From Isoetes taiwanensis (Eukaryota > Streptophyta > Lycopodiopsida > Isoetales > Isoetaceae), in assembly GCA_021234155.1 (NCBI GenBank), contig JAJEKV010000049.1, positions 4,245,487-4,309,486 on the forward strand: a stretch of 64,000 bases of DNA. The letters are read 5' to 3'. Below the pieces are notes generated by a model. It ran no database searches and had not been told where the DNA came from. It saw only the letters and a list, made by a program, of their open reading frames with translations. This document shows, one piece after another, positions 1-11,326 of this stretch (the stretch's first letter is position 1; each line of letters starts with the position of its first letter). Both the position numbers and the translations under genes were made by a program.

Positions 1-913
1 AGCATGTTAGCAGAGAAATCGATTCCCGTGATACTTAAAGGTCCTTACAACTTCCATCCTTTGTCCTCTCAGAATAGAAGTCCGGGATATCATGCTAGGC
101 GCATGTGATTGGCAACAGCTTGGTTTTCTGGCTGGTTGATTGCCATTCGCTATGTCACGTAATTGACCGAGAGCATCCAAATGTTCCCCGCATACTCCTC
201 GGGCCGTATGGGGTAATAATCCCGCATCGCCCGTGATAGAGCAACTATTTTATCAGATATGCCTCGGCAAGTGCGGGCCACCACCTCCATGTTCTTGCAT
301 CCGGGTCTCCAACTTGTCAATATAGAGTCCAAAAGCGTTGGAGATAACGGGCATCCCCTCGTTTAACACCTATGGTGCTTTGTTCACCGGTGGTCCGATG
401 CGGGCAAAGTGGCATACATTCCGGCCATGGCGGTGGGTAGATGGCATTCTCCGCAAATCCCCGTGGGACATGTAGCTCCCCGCAGCGTTGCCCAACAAAG
501 GTCCCGAGGGACCGTGATCATATGCCGCCTTAAAATCCACGTAAACAAAGAATACAGTCACGCCATGCATTGGCGGCTAGCTTCCATAAGGATTTCGAGA
601 GTAAAAATATGATCACTCATGGGTTGGGCAGTATGAAACCCGCCTCGGCCAACCGCGACGCACTCGGTTTCCTCCGCCCATTGCGTTAACTTCTTCTCCA
701 AAGACACCGCTAGAGGTTTTAGCATGTAAGCGGGCTCACCATGATCATACGGTAGTTGGTGGAGTCATCCCTGTTTCCCGTCTTATGAATAGGGGTGACC
801 TTGCTAACCATCCATTCCTGCGGGAGGCCCTCTCTGATGGCCTGATTGATTATCCCTGTCAAAGGCCCGAGCGAAGCTGGCCCACCCCATTTCAATGTAC
901 CGAGGCGAGGCAT
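1..913 (-). mobile_element. LINE reverse transcriptase fragment, unit A copy
   Basis: The minus strand encodes pieces of a non-LTR retrotransposon RT in several frames. At 719-913 it reads KVTPIHKTGNRDDSTNYR, the fingers block before the palm. At 370-570 it reads YVDFKAAYD, RT motif A with its catalytic Asp. The left part runs off the window; the equivalent of the LINE 3' end is seen only in the unit B copy (38247-39331). Frames change several times, often beside CAG/CTG triplets, so some breaks may be sequence errors. The element is 5'-truncated: homology to RT stops near 913 and AT-rich DNA follows. It is probably inactive. Confidence 0.85.
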
Positions 914-1321
914 TACCTATAGAGTGGTTAAGAATAGTGGAATGCATAGAATAGAATGGAATATAATGGGTAGATGATGGAGTGCATGGATAGCATTGGA
1001 TTACATAAAGTTGGCATTACTTGGTGTTTGCCAAATCCTGGATAGCATATCCAATGTGTAATAAACACAATTGCAATTGGAGTGTAAAGAAAAAACTATT
1101 AGCATTTAAATACATCTAATTGTAGTGGGCATGTGGTGCAGAAGATATTTTGGGTATACCAATTGCAGTTGGAGTGTAAAAACTAATAGCATTTTAGACA
1201 CATCATTGTACTAGGCATGTGATGTAGAAGATGTGGTTGAATATGTCTATGTGTGTGGATAAAAGGATAAGATGTGTGTTGGTATGTTTATGTGTGTGTG
1301 GATAAAAGCATGCCGAGTTAT

Positions 1322-1435
1322 GGATGGAGTTGTGGGGCTCAAATTATGGGTACTTGGACCTTTGAGTCATTATGGTATGGACGGAGTTGTGGGACTCAAG
1401 TTATGGGTACTTGGACCTTTGAGCACATTTGCCAA
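1322..1435. repeat. 57-bp direct repeat, two copies
   Basis: Two imperfect copies of a 57-bp unit (core atgggtacttggacctttga) start at 1322 and 1379. The same pair is present in unit B at about 40647-40757, so the repeat predates the segmental duplication. It reads in frame as a 19-residue repeat (core MGTWTFE), but nothing else supports translation. Confidence 0.8.
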
Positions 1436-3744
1436 ATGAAATCATTGGTAATTATCATCACGATAAAGGAAAGATAGGTAGAGAAAACAAATAGTTAACA
1501 AAAACCAACGTTTTTGTGAACTTGTAAAAGTTAATCATAACCATTGCATTACAAATTATGCAAACAAATCTATGATTTTGCCTTAGAACCGGTGTTGTCA
1601 TGAAATATCTTCCATCTTCTTGTGTTGTATCAAAACTTGATAAATACAAGTACATAAAATTCTGCAATTTATTAAATGTCTTCGTCTAAACAATCCATTA
1701 GATATTAGATGTTACTTTGCCATTTGTACATGTGATACAATCCAGATTGCAAGGCTATATATCCACAATATTTCTCATTTAAGTCTTATGATGACGATGA
1801 AGCAATGAGATCCTGAAATGACATCTGAAAAACTTGAAGTTCAATGCAGAATTCAAACTAACATAGGAAAAACTATATTAAATTAACTTGCCCTACATCA
1901 GATCTTAGAAACTGGATGTATCTTTCACATTTTTCCTTTCTATTCATCCTACAAACAGAAAATCAAGCATTCATCACATGAAGCTTCTAGACGTGCACAA
2001 TGTAGAAAATGATTCAGTATTACCATGAACCCAATTTTCCTAAACTCATATTGCTCTCCTCTACAACTCGAAAGGAGCAATACAAAATCGTATAAGAAAA
2101 AAATGCGAAGCCTCAAAAAAATGCAAACTTTGAGGTAGCTTTTTGCAATAATGCACGAAATGCTTTAACCCAATAAGAAAAGTAGTACATTAAAAACTAG
2201 CAAATGTTTAGTGTGCAGAAAAGATAGAGCAAGAAAGAAATGTCTAAGCCCCCTCTTTATTACATTCATGAGCAAGCATATTGACACCGATCAGATTTAA
2301 AGATGCACTGTAGGCATACTCTGTATAACTAAAAAAATAGTAAAATACTCACCTATTTCATAAAGTATCTAATAATCATGTCCAGTATTTGGCATAAGAA
2401 GACATCAAACTCACCCAAATGTGATGAGAACTGCCTGTCGCTTAAGCATGTAAAAGGTCGTTATACTTTACAAACTGAAAAAATTTGTATTCAACTGCAT
2501 AAATAAGATGTGCTGGATAAATTCTAAGAATAGAACATAATTTGACATACTTGTAGTCCACAGCAGGTCCTTCAAAATATTGTATAAGCGATACTAAAGC
2601 CTTTAATCTCCAAAATTGTAGAATAGAAAGAAAAACAGTAGTAAGCATATTCTGCAATGTTTTAATCATGCAAGGAAGGAGTTCAAAAGATGTGGAAAAC
2701 AATATAGCAAACTATGCATAACCTTTCGTTCTTCTAATGCATGTGAAAAATTCAAAATCTGAACCTATACCCTTATCCTTGTATGATGATTTTCATTAAC
2801 CTGATCATCGGGCCAACACCTATGGTTTTAGTTATCTATGGCAAACCTAGGCAAATTGTGTCAAGCTTTGTCCTAATTCACCATGGGTTACATCAGAAAA
2901 CAATGGATAGTGAATACCTTTGGTTTCTCTATACAATCAAATGGCAACTCAAAGGAGCTCATCTGTGCATTGCACAACTTCTCCCCCTTGTCAGAACTAA
3001 TCCACATGCTTAAGATAATAAGTCTATTCTTACCGTATAACTGCTCCTAAAAGTATTAGAATTTATCAAATGGACTTGTTGGATGGAAACTTTTTAACCA
3101 AGACTGCAAGGTTGGATGCTGCAAGTATACCAGAACAGTGGATGCAAGTCATTAAAAAAAAAATATTTTGTGCAATTTATTGATTATATCTTATTCCAAC
3201 CTAGATTAACAATCATAACTTCATCAATTAAAAATTGCATTTATGAATCTGAATTTAAAATTGACATTGTGCATTTTTATTTGTTTGTTGGCTAGTGTAT
3301 TAGAGATCCTAAAAGAGATGCCCTTTTTTTGCCAAAAGAAAAAAAAAATGATGAGAAAGTCTTTAGCAAAAGGGACTTTAAGTTCTCATTAATTCTTGAC
3401 ATTTTAAAACATGCACCTTAGATAGCATCACAATAGATGATCTGTTGTTCCTCATTTAGATCCATAGAACAGAGACTTGGCAAAATGCCATTTTAAGCCA
3501 AAACATTTCAGTATGAGAGCCCTTATGAGATTATTTTGCAAGAGATCAGGAAGCAAGTGCAAACAACTGCTATGTCCTGGACATGACTCCTATAAAAAAA
3601 AGGATAAGACGACTTTGGAGGAGGAAACTATGCCAATCAGAAAGAAGCTGTCTACTCCTTAACAAATAATATTGATGAAGAGTATAAGAGCACAAACACT
3701 ACACCAGCAGGAAATGCGGAGGACGGAGTGGCTTTTCTAGAAGT

Positions 3745-3918
3745 CCTCATAGATCTTAAAGCAGATAACATCTTCCCTGTTTTTGAATATGCAGGTGTTA
3801 AAATTCAAACCACAACAATTCTGATAGTGAGCCTCATAGATCTTAAAGCAGATAACATCTTCCCTGTTTTTGAATATGCAGGTGTTAAAATTTAAACCAC
3901 AACAATTCTGATAGTGAG
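3745..3918. repeat. 87-bp direct repeat, two copies
   Basis: Adjacent copies at 3745-3831 and 3832-3918 begin cctcatagatcttaaagcag and are nearly identical. Unit B has the same doublet at 43068-43241, so the small tandem duplication is older than the segmental one. Confidence 0.9.
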
Positions 3919-4381
3919 CATGCAAAAACCAAATAATGATTTTAAGGCCGCAGTTGTAAAGTGTTTTAGGTATATTCTGGACATGTGTAGGCTTGTGTAA
4001 AGACTTGTGTAGAAACAATACGTCTGGACATGTAACTTGCAATGCCTTTACCTTTCATCCATTACCTTCAAAGATCACTCAAAACTTTCTAAAAATTCTA
4101 GTGAAGCGATGACATGCAGTTTTCGTATCAGAAATAGCGAGAAAGCATTTTTCAAAAACTATCCTGCAATGGCGTTACTCTGCATCCATTACCTTAGAAG
4201 GAGAAGGCTTCAGGCGCCATCCAAGTTGTCTCGCCCATGAGACAGAAGGGCCACTGCAGTTGGTTTCGGAGTAAAATGATTCTGCCTGTCTGAATGTCAT
4301 TAGTTAATTTTTCCTAAAGGAATACCTTACAGTCTTATTTAGTTAAGGTTTTGCTTCATTGGATTTAGCTTTTGCTAAGGT

Positions 4382-4597
<216 letters not shown>

Positions 4598-4620
4598 ACA
4601 TTAGCCACATGCACGAAATT

Positions 4621-4656
4621 TTTTTATCTCTCGTCGTATACGACGAGAGATAAAAA
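4621..4656. other. Perfect 36-bp palindrome between microsatellite and transposase gene
   Basis: The 18-nt half tttttatctctcgtcgta is followed by its exact reverse complement. The unit B counterpart (about 43848-43880) has 13-bp arms and a short loop, and the two forms differ exactly where CAG and CTG would sit. A related imperfect hairpin occurs at the second CT tract (20933-20964), so it is a recurrent part of this transposon's 5' flank. Confidence 0.85.
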
Positions 4657-4959
4657 TTATATGGTATGCCTTGAGAGATGGACGAGAGACAAATGTCTCT
4701 CGTCCTCTAACAGGCCCGTTAGGAGGGAGATCCACCGGAAAGGGAGGGAGTCCATCGGGATTTTTCTTCCCGCCTCTTCCTTGGCGCCATCTGCAAGCTC
4801 GAATTATCCCACAGGCAAGATTTCGCCTCCTGGTGAGTATCGAAATATCCCATATCATTGTTTTCCAGTTTCTATTGTCCCATTTTTTGTGTTCAAGAGC
4901 CATTTCTGTTCAATCTCAACTCTACAATCAGACTTCTCGGCCCGGATTTGCATTCTTTG

Positions 4960-6324
4960 ATGGATCCGGTCATTTTGGGCATGATTGCCATGCTTTTGAG
5001 GGCTATTCAACTCAGCTTGGCTTTCCAAAGCTACTGTCTACATTTGATACAGGAGAATGAACGAGAAGGGTCAATGGATATTTTAGAGCAGAATGCAGAG
5101 GTAGAAGATAATATTCATCACATGTGTGCAAAGATCCACACTCTTCCTAGCAGCCTTGTTCGAGATTAAGGAGGCCTCCCCGAAGATTTTGGGTATGTCC
5201 AAGGCGCATAAACACGCGGTGGGACAACATTGATAATCACGCTTGGAATTGCCTCCCCTCTTTTGAGGACGATATGTGGCACCAGTTCTATCGGATGAAG
5301 AGGTCTGCATTTGAGAATTTAGTTCGACTGATTGTGCCTTACTTAATCAGGCCCCGAATGAAGGTCGACCGCCTGCTGTTGATCCCGAGAGCAAAGGGCC
5401 ATGGTGCTTTATTTTTTAGCACATGGTGAGAAACCCTTGCATGTAGGTCAAAGATTTTATGTAGGTAAAGCTACTTGCAGAAATACACGAAAAAAATAAC
5501 TCTTGTTTTGGCATCCAAGACTATGCTTTACAAGAGGTTCATTGCTTTACCAACAGGTCAAAGATTGTTGGATATAAACAAAGATTTTGAAGATGCAACA
5601 GGTATACCAAATATATTTGGAGTCGTTGATGGATCTCATATATATTTGTACGTGAAAACCGTGGAGCAAAGACAAGGGTGATGACTATTATTCCAGGCAC
5701 AAAAGACATTCCTGCCTTATGCAAGGTGTGGTTACTCACCAGAGAATTTTTATTAATGTTTGTGTGAATAGGACTGGTTCTGTGCATGATGCAAATCAAT
5801 TTAAGAAAAGTTTGTTGTACAAGAGGTTGGCTGCCAAACAGATAATGCAAGAGTCTACTATTCAGATGACAGGTAAAAAGATTAGTCAGGGTCAAATGAC
5901 TGATCAGGAGGTGGCTGTTACAATTCCACAAATCTTCGCTTGGGGATTCAAAGATATCCCTCTCAAGATTTTTGATTAAAGTATTCCCTCGATGGAAAGG
6001 GAGCCTATGGGCGATTTAATAAAAAGGATTTGCAGAGGTAGAGTTTGTGTAGAAAATGGTTTTGGTATCGTTAAGGAAAAATTCAGAATTTTAAAGGCAT
6101 TGCCTATCCATGTTGGTAGAGCAGCCAAAATAATCCATGCTACTTGTGTCTTGTGGAATTTCTGTATCATGCAAGATCTTCAGCTGGATTACTTGCCATT
6201 GCAACCTGATATTCCTGAAATTGAATATTATGAGACAGAGGTAATGAACAAAAGGATGAAGAAAGAAGGGGATCAAATTAGACATGTCATATTCCAGAAT
6301 TTGGAACAAGTGAATGGAGATTGA
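4960..6324 (+). pseudogene. PIF/Harbinger transposase (DDE_Tnp_4 type), unit A copy, frameshifted
   Basis: The reading frame begins MDPVILGMIAMLLRAIQLSL at 4960 after an apparently spliced 5'UTR (donor gcctcctg|gtgagt near 4833) and ends LEQVNGD at 6324. The pieces are in several frames: 4960-5169, about 5475-5681, 5719-5979 and 5992-6324. The Harbinger nuclease residues are visible: Asp in VVDGSHI, Asp in SVHDANQF and Glu in VENGFGIVKEKF. The unit B copy is much less broken, and most unit A breaks fall next to CAG/CTG or homopolymers. The full length, about 450 residues, suits the family. It would act with the Myb-like protein encoded on the opposite strand downstream (19212-20406), the usual two-gene arrangement of PIF/Harbinger elements. 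Confidence 0.9.
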
Positions 6325-6744
6325 GTGCTGCTAAATTCTTGTTACATATTTCTTGGTACACAACTCTTGGTACATAATTCTAAATTTTTTTGGTTCTCAG
6401 TTTCTGCTGTGTAACAGCAAGACAATAATTGCTCTTTTCAGCAAATGATGCAAACTTAAATAGTTATGTAGAGTTCTATTTCCATGCAAACTTAAATTGT
6501 GGATTGTGAATTCAGCAATGTGCTTTGTGGCATTGAAATGTGTATTTTCTGTTTCTGTTTCTTGCTTTTAAAGAAACCTAAAGTAACATTTGCTACTATT
6601 CAGATAACATAACATTCAGCAAATGATGCAAACTTAAACACACAATAATTTGTTTGTGAACTCATTTTGTGAAACAGTTATGTCTATGTAGAGTTCTATT
6701 TCCATGTTATGTTCAGAAAGCATTGAGTTGGACACACTTAAAGA
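6325..6744. other. Transposase 3' flank, non-coding
   Basis: AT-rich sequence with repeated short phrases such as agcaaatgatgcaaacttaa and gtagagttctatttccatg, each present twice. It continues without a break in unit B (45534-45953). No gene is apparent; it is probably the 3'UTR and downstream region of the transposase. Confidence 0.6.
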
Positions 6745-6749
6745 TCCCT
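6745..6749. repeat. Left target site duplication of LTR element 1 (tccct)
   Basis: The 5-bp tccct abuts the TG of the left LTR and recurs at 17908-17912 directly after the CA of the right LTR. Unit B has a single tccct (45954-45958) at the unoccupied site. Confidence 0.97.
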
Positions 6750-7340
6750 TGTTTGGGGTCTGGGTTCGGGAACTCCTGGAAGACAGCCCTCTGTGAGGAC
6801 CCGTGGATCTAACAGGAGAGTCCGGGGGACTATGTCACGCGGGATTTGCTGAAAGAGAAGAAAAAGAAGAGAACAGAACAAATGAGAGAAAGATGATAAG
6901 CTTCCTTGATATCAATGATGAAAATACATGAGCTCTCGCAATAGAGAGAAAACTGAAAGGAGACAAGACTCAAAACTCATCTAAAAACTTATGAGCTAAC
7001 TCTACTCATATATATAGTACAATGGCCTTGGCCTTGGGCCCAATATAGACACTCTGACTGATCTCGGTGCCGACTCCTGGAAGGAGGCCTGATTTGCAGG
7101 AATGTTGGCGGTGCCTCTTGAAGTGCCTAGAATCACGCTGACGCTGACGCGGGCGGTGACGGGCCGTCACTTGTCTGAGCGGCGCCTCTTGTTGACAGCC
7201 AAAGGCTTTGACTGCGTGGCCTGCTGCTTAGTCTTCTGTGGAGGCTTGGATGTCTGACCCGTGGTTGACTGAGGATCTTTGAGCTTGACCTGGTCCGACG
7301 ATGATGAATAGTCCCGCACTGTCAGAGGCACAGATTAACA
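6750..7340 (-). repeat. Element 1, 3' LTR
   Basis: This 591-bp LTR starts tgtttggggtctgggttc and ends gcacagattaaca, and matches 17317-17907. On the minus strand it is preceded by the purine-rich GGTGGGGAG (7341-7349), the expected polypurine tract, which shows that this is the 3' LTR. A tatatatag-type box lies at 7010-7018. Confidence 0.95.
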
Positions 7341-7399
7341 CTCCCCACCAAACGACACTCAGAGTGAAGAAAGGGGAGGAAGCGCCGAGGGCGGAAGCC

Positions 7400-10300
7400 A
7401 TCGGTCCGAAAGTGATCCTCACGGGGAGTGAGGACGGGCCCCATTATGGTAATCGGGCCGATGAGATCTTGGCGTGATTGAAGAGCTTGAGGTGTGTTTT
7501 GGCCAAGGGCGGGATCAGCATCAATAAGAAAACGAGAGCGCACCATGTCTTCAAGTCACGGCGTGGGCGCCTCAAGAAATGTAATCGACACTCCATGAGG
7601 AGACAGTTTGAAGGCCAAAGGCACCGACGCGGGCATTTGGATTGCAAAGTGAAAAATGGGACGCCCGATTTACGAGCTTAGCAAAAGGCATTTGAGGGCA
7701 GCGCAAAAATCCCGCTTGAAGATGGACGTAAGGATCGGGTGAGGTGGAGGCGCTCGCAAGAAGAAGGTGTTGAAACCATGAAGGGCATCCGCTGGCTTTG
7801 CCAACCACGCCATTAGCAATGTAGATCCAATTGGTGGTGTTGTCCGAGTAGCACCTTCTTCCCAATGTGATCGGGCGAACAAAACGTGGATCCCACCGAG
7901 ATCCGCCGAGATCCGAGGTGGTGTCCACCGCATGACCATCCATGACCTTGGTCCAAAAAGGAAGGCGCCAATCAGAAGTCAGGAACCTAGGGCGTGGAGG
8001 TACGCCCAGGGAAGCATAGGGAGAAGGAACCATGCCCGTGGGCGTGGGTTGCCGAAAGCGCCTCCCTGAATTGATCGACAAGATCCGGATCAAGTGCGAC
8101 ACCAGCCGATCCCAAAGAGAAGCAGAGAGTGAGAGTTGACAGAGGGCTATCCCATCCCGTGGGGGACCGCCTTGCTATCCAACGAGCCTCAGAATCGATT
8201 GTAAACAGCCGAAGGTTTGCATATAGACTTGTGCATAGGGAAGATCTTCGGGATGTCCTAGATACTTCCTTATTTGTTGCAGCGCTTCCGCTTGCCAGAG
8301 AGATAAATGATTGGCAAGCTCGTGCATGTACTCGATGAAAAGTTTTGGTCCGAAAGCGGGATCCGCAGAAAGATATGGATTGTTATCCCGAAGCACCCAT
8401 TGCGCTTGATGGGGTCACCCCGAACAACCGGCGTGGCCCATTGCCAAGTTTTCCGTATCACCCGTGATAGAAATCATGAAAGATATAAGCCATGGGCTGA
8501 ACCACGCGGAAAGTGAGAAAGTCCGGATCGCACACGTTGTATGAGATCAAAGACAACAAGGGCACAAAGACAACCCTTTGTCTTCAATGGAGAGTTCTCG
8601 CCAACCGAGAAAAATCAAGATCGCCGGTGGGATATCTACAGGGCCATCCGCTGCGTGCCACTTTGAAAGAAAGAGGTGGCGTCGAGCAACCACATAATCA
8701 TGATAGCAGGAGGGAGCAGGGAAGTCCACTGGCATTCTGTGAAGAATTGAAGTCTGGGCGTCAAGTTTGGCTTGAGCCTCATCAGCAGACTGAATAGCTT
8801 GCTGCAGCTGTTGTTCGAGATCACGGATCTGATTTTCCTTTTCGAGTAGGAGGCGTGACTGGTCACGGACCCGTTTCTGAGAAGGATTGACCTGGGAGGA
8901 AGATTTCCCCGGTGTATTGAGACGGCAACGGCAATCTCCGGTCATCGAAGTATTTTTCGCTTTTCGCACCTCGTAGTTTCTGATCTTGAAGAGAGGTGAG
9001 CTGAGAGGTCTGTGTAGAAAGCTGAGCCGTCAAGGAGGCAACTTGAGCGTCTCGGGCTGAAAGATTTTGAACTTGAGTGCTGAAGTTTTCACACAGTTCC
9101 GAGTACAAGGCATTGAGTTTAGCAATATCTTCATCCTTGGTACTCAGGAGAGCAGCTTTGGACTTGTTATGCTCTAATAGAGTCTGAATTTCTGACCGAG
9201 TCGAGCCCGCTGATCCCGCCGAAGTTGGCTGACTTGAGCTTGTGTACTCTTGAGATCCGCATGAGCCTGTAAGAGAGCTTCATGCTTGTCTTGAAGTTTG
9301 GCCTCCAAAGTTGCAACTTGGGCCATTGCTGCTTGAAGGTCTTGGTGTACCGCATCAGAGGCCTCGAGTGCCCGTTGAACCCCGCTCATAAGAGCATCTT
9401 GGGATTCCTGTAACTTAAGTGCAGCAGCCTTGAGCATCCCGGGCCGATACATCGATACAACAACTGACGAGGGTGTTGTGGTGGTGGAACTGGCTGTTGC
9501 CTGGTGTGGGAGGTTTGGGAAAAATGGTGGGAAGTGGATGGTGTAGCGGAGGAAGAAACAGTGACATGAGTGTGACTGTGGTCATGACCATGGGAAGATG
9601 GGCGTGATGTGCCAACTTGGTGATTGACTGGAAGGGAGCGCTGAGTGGAAGTATGAGAATTTGGTGGTGTGGGAGGGAAGTAATGACGGATGAGGGCTTG
9701 AAAGTGCCCTCCCACGTAAACTTCGAAATGGAAGTGGTACCCGAAGGCGGTCCATTTCTTGGAGAAGACGATAGAACATCATTTGGGGCCAATCTATGTG
9801 GTGCTTGGGTGTGTAACAAGAAGGACCAGGTTATAGAAAGGCTTATTGATATGGGTGTTCTTGATAGAATACCCCGTGAATTTTGCGCCACAAAAATTTC
9901 ACAAAGGTCTCATGAGGCTTGTCGATATTGGTCGACGATGGACATTGGCGTGATAAGCGATTGCGCCAAACTCGTGGACATCAATATCCCGTATAGCAGA
10001 CTCATGATACACAAGGAGTGTGCAAGGGAATATGAAATACCTCAGAAATCAAGTGTTGAGTCAATGAAATAGTGGTGCCATCGAACCACGATGGTGTACC
10101 CTTAGCGGCCGTTAACAATATTGGCGATGAATTGTCGCGAATCGGGCGGATTTGGAGCCGGAAGTTCCATTTGAGAAAATTCAGTAAAAAGCTGGTGTCG
10201 CTCAAGCGACTTCTTTATTGGGGCCAACAAGGGCTTCACGGAAAGTGGGGCCAAGAAGGATACTGAGATGCAAAAGAGCCGGATCCTTGGGAGCAAAAGA

Positions 10301-10400
10301 GCTTGAAGTGTAGAAAATCTTGGGGCAGCCATGGGAATGATTTGCAGAACGAAAAAGAGATGCCAAAGGCGGAAGACGAAAGTCGAAAGCACGGAGGATG
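7400..10400 (-). CDS. Extra ORF (ORF3) of element 1: mobile-domain-like N-terminus, coiled coil, conserved C-terminal region
   Basis: It is on the same strand as pol, downstream of integrase. The coding sense is broken into many frames but is supported by the second element (21900-24900), which keeps the same peptide blocks. From the N-terminus: PPDSRQFIANIVNG followed by DGTTISLTQHLISEVFHIP (10090-10200), a pattern resembling Transposase_32 or plant-mobile-domain proteins; a Pro/Ser/His-rich linker (9420-9715); a long heptad coiled coil such as LQAAMAQVATLEAKLQDK (8640-9450); then NNPYLSADPAFGPKLF and IRKYLGHPEDLPYAQVYM (8175-8396); and a Trp-rich stretch to about 7572. It would be roughly 900-1000 residues. 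Its position matches the env-like or additional ORFs of Athila/Tat elements, but I see no signal peptide or membrane segment, so a capsid or DNA-associated role is equally possible. The function is unknown. Confidence 0.6.
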
Positions 10401-11326
10401 AAGGCGCAGAGGAACTAAAAAGGTTTGTTTTAGGGCTAATAACCGGAGATGAAGAGGTATGAAGAGTGTGAAACAGAACCGCTGATGATGCCAGGTGTCA
10501 AAAAGATGCGAAGAAGGGGATTGAGAGGCAAAATTTGGCTAAGTCCCCAAAAACGTAAGGGAGAAGCAATGAACGGTGAGGATGAGACGGAAAGAAAGAT
10601 CGGATGTGACAGATGGCAAAGGACATCCATTAATGTTCGACGGGCGTGGAAAGAAGGAATGGCATTCAATGCCGGCAACTCGGTGGGATATCATTAAAAG
10701 GAATGTGTCAAGGTACCATTGCTAGATATGCGGCGGAGAACAGATTCTCCTTTAGAAACAAATTTTGCATTGCAAACACGTTGGCGATTTGTGTGATTGG
10801 TCCACGCCGACAAGGAGGTCCTCGATTGGCTATATAAGACGAACCGAGAGAAACGAAGGCATCCGATGGCGCCAAGATGGCCGGCTGGCGGCTTGAACGA
10901 AGATTGCACCATGCCAATTTAACCGCCGCCGAGTGGATCACTTGTAAGATGAATTGTTCGGATCTTCGGGCGCCGCCACAACCGTGGCATTCGTGATGGA
11001 CGGCTGGTGTGCCGGGATGGCTGAACATCCCGACCAAGACCAACGGGATGGAGGTGGTTCTCGCACCTTCATGGGATCCGGAGCGTAACCTCTACCATCT
11101 CCCTCAAGATCACCTCTCGCCTCCCAAACCCGAGTAGAGGGTTTTTCCTCTTAGGACTTAGTAGATAGGGCTCTGAGCCCGTTTTTGTATATAGGGCAGT
11201 GCCCATAGCGGAAGTAGCTGGGCTGTGCCCACATTTTGTAAAAAATCTCCACTATAATATAATCTACCGCCTTTCTAGTCACTTTCTGTGGTGTTTGATT
11301 CTGGAACTGTCTCTGTGTTGGAATGT
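10401..11326. other. Non-coding spacer between integrase and ORF3 of element 1
   Basis: No convincing ORF is seen on either strand. On the plus strand there is a CCAAT-type gattggtcc (10797-10805) and a TATA box gctatataag (10829-10838). On the minus strand, tatattatag occurs near 11251-11262. Three GGGC hairpins lie at 11168-11230. The same signals are kept in element 2 (25250-25762), so the spacer is a real part of the family. Confidence 0.5.
11168..11230. promoter_or_regulatory. Cluster of three short GGGC/GCCC hairpins, element 1
   Basis: Three inverted repeats follow each other: GGGCTCTGAGCCC (11168-11180), GGGCAGTGCCC (11194-11204) and GGGCTGTGCCC (11220-11230). Element 2 has the same trio at 25657-25717, with stems retained. 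They lie just beyond the pol stop. The role is unknown; an RNA structure or processing site is a guess. Confidence 0.5.

Noticed and set aside
9617-10072. 151-codon plus-strand ORF inside LTR element 1
   Set aside because: The opposite strand carries the conserved ORF3 blocks, and the equivalent plus-strand frame is not kept in element 2, so it is a shadow.
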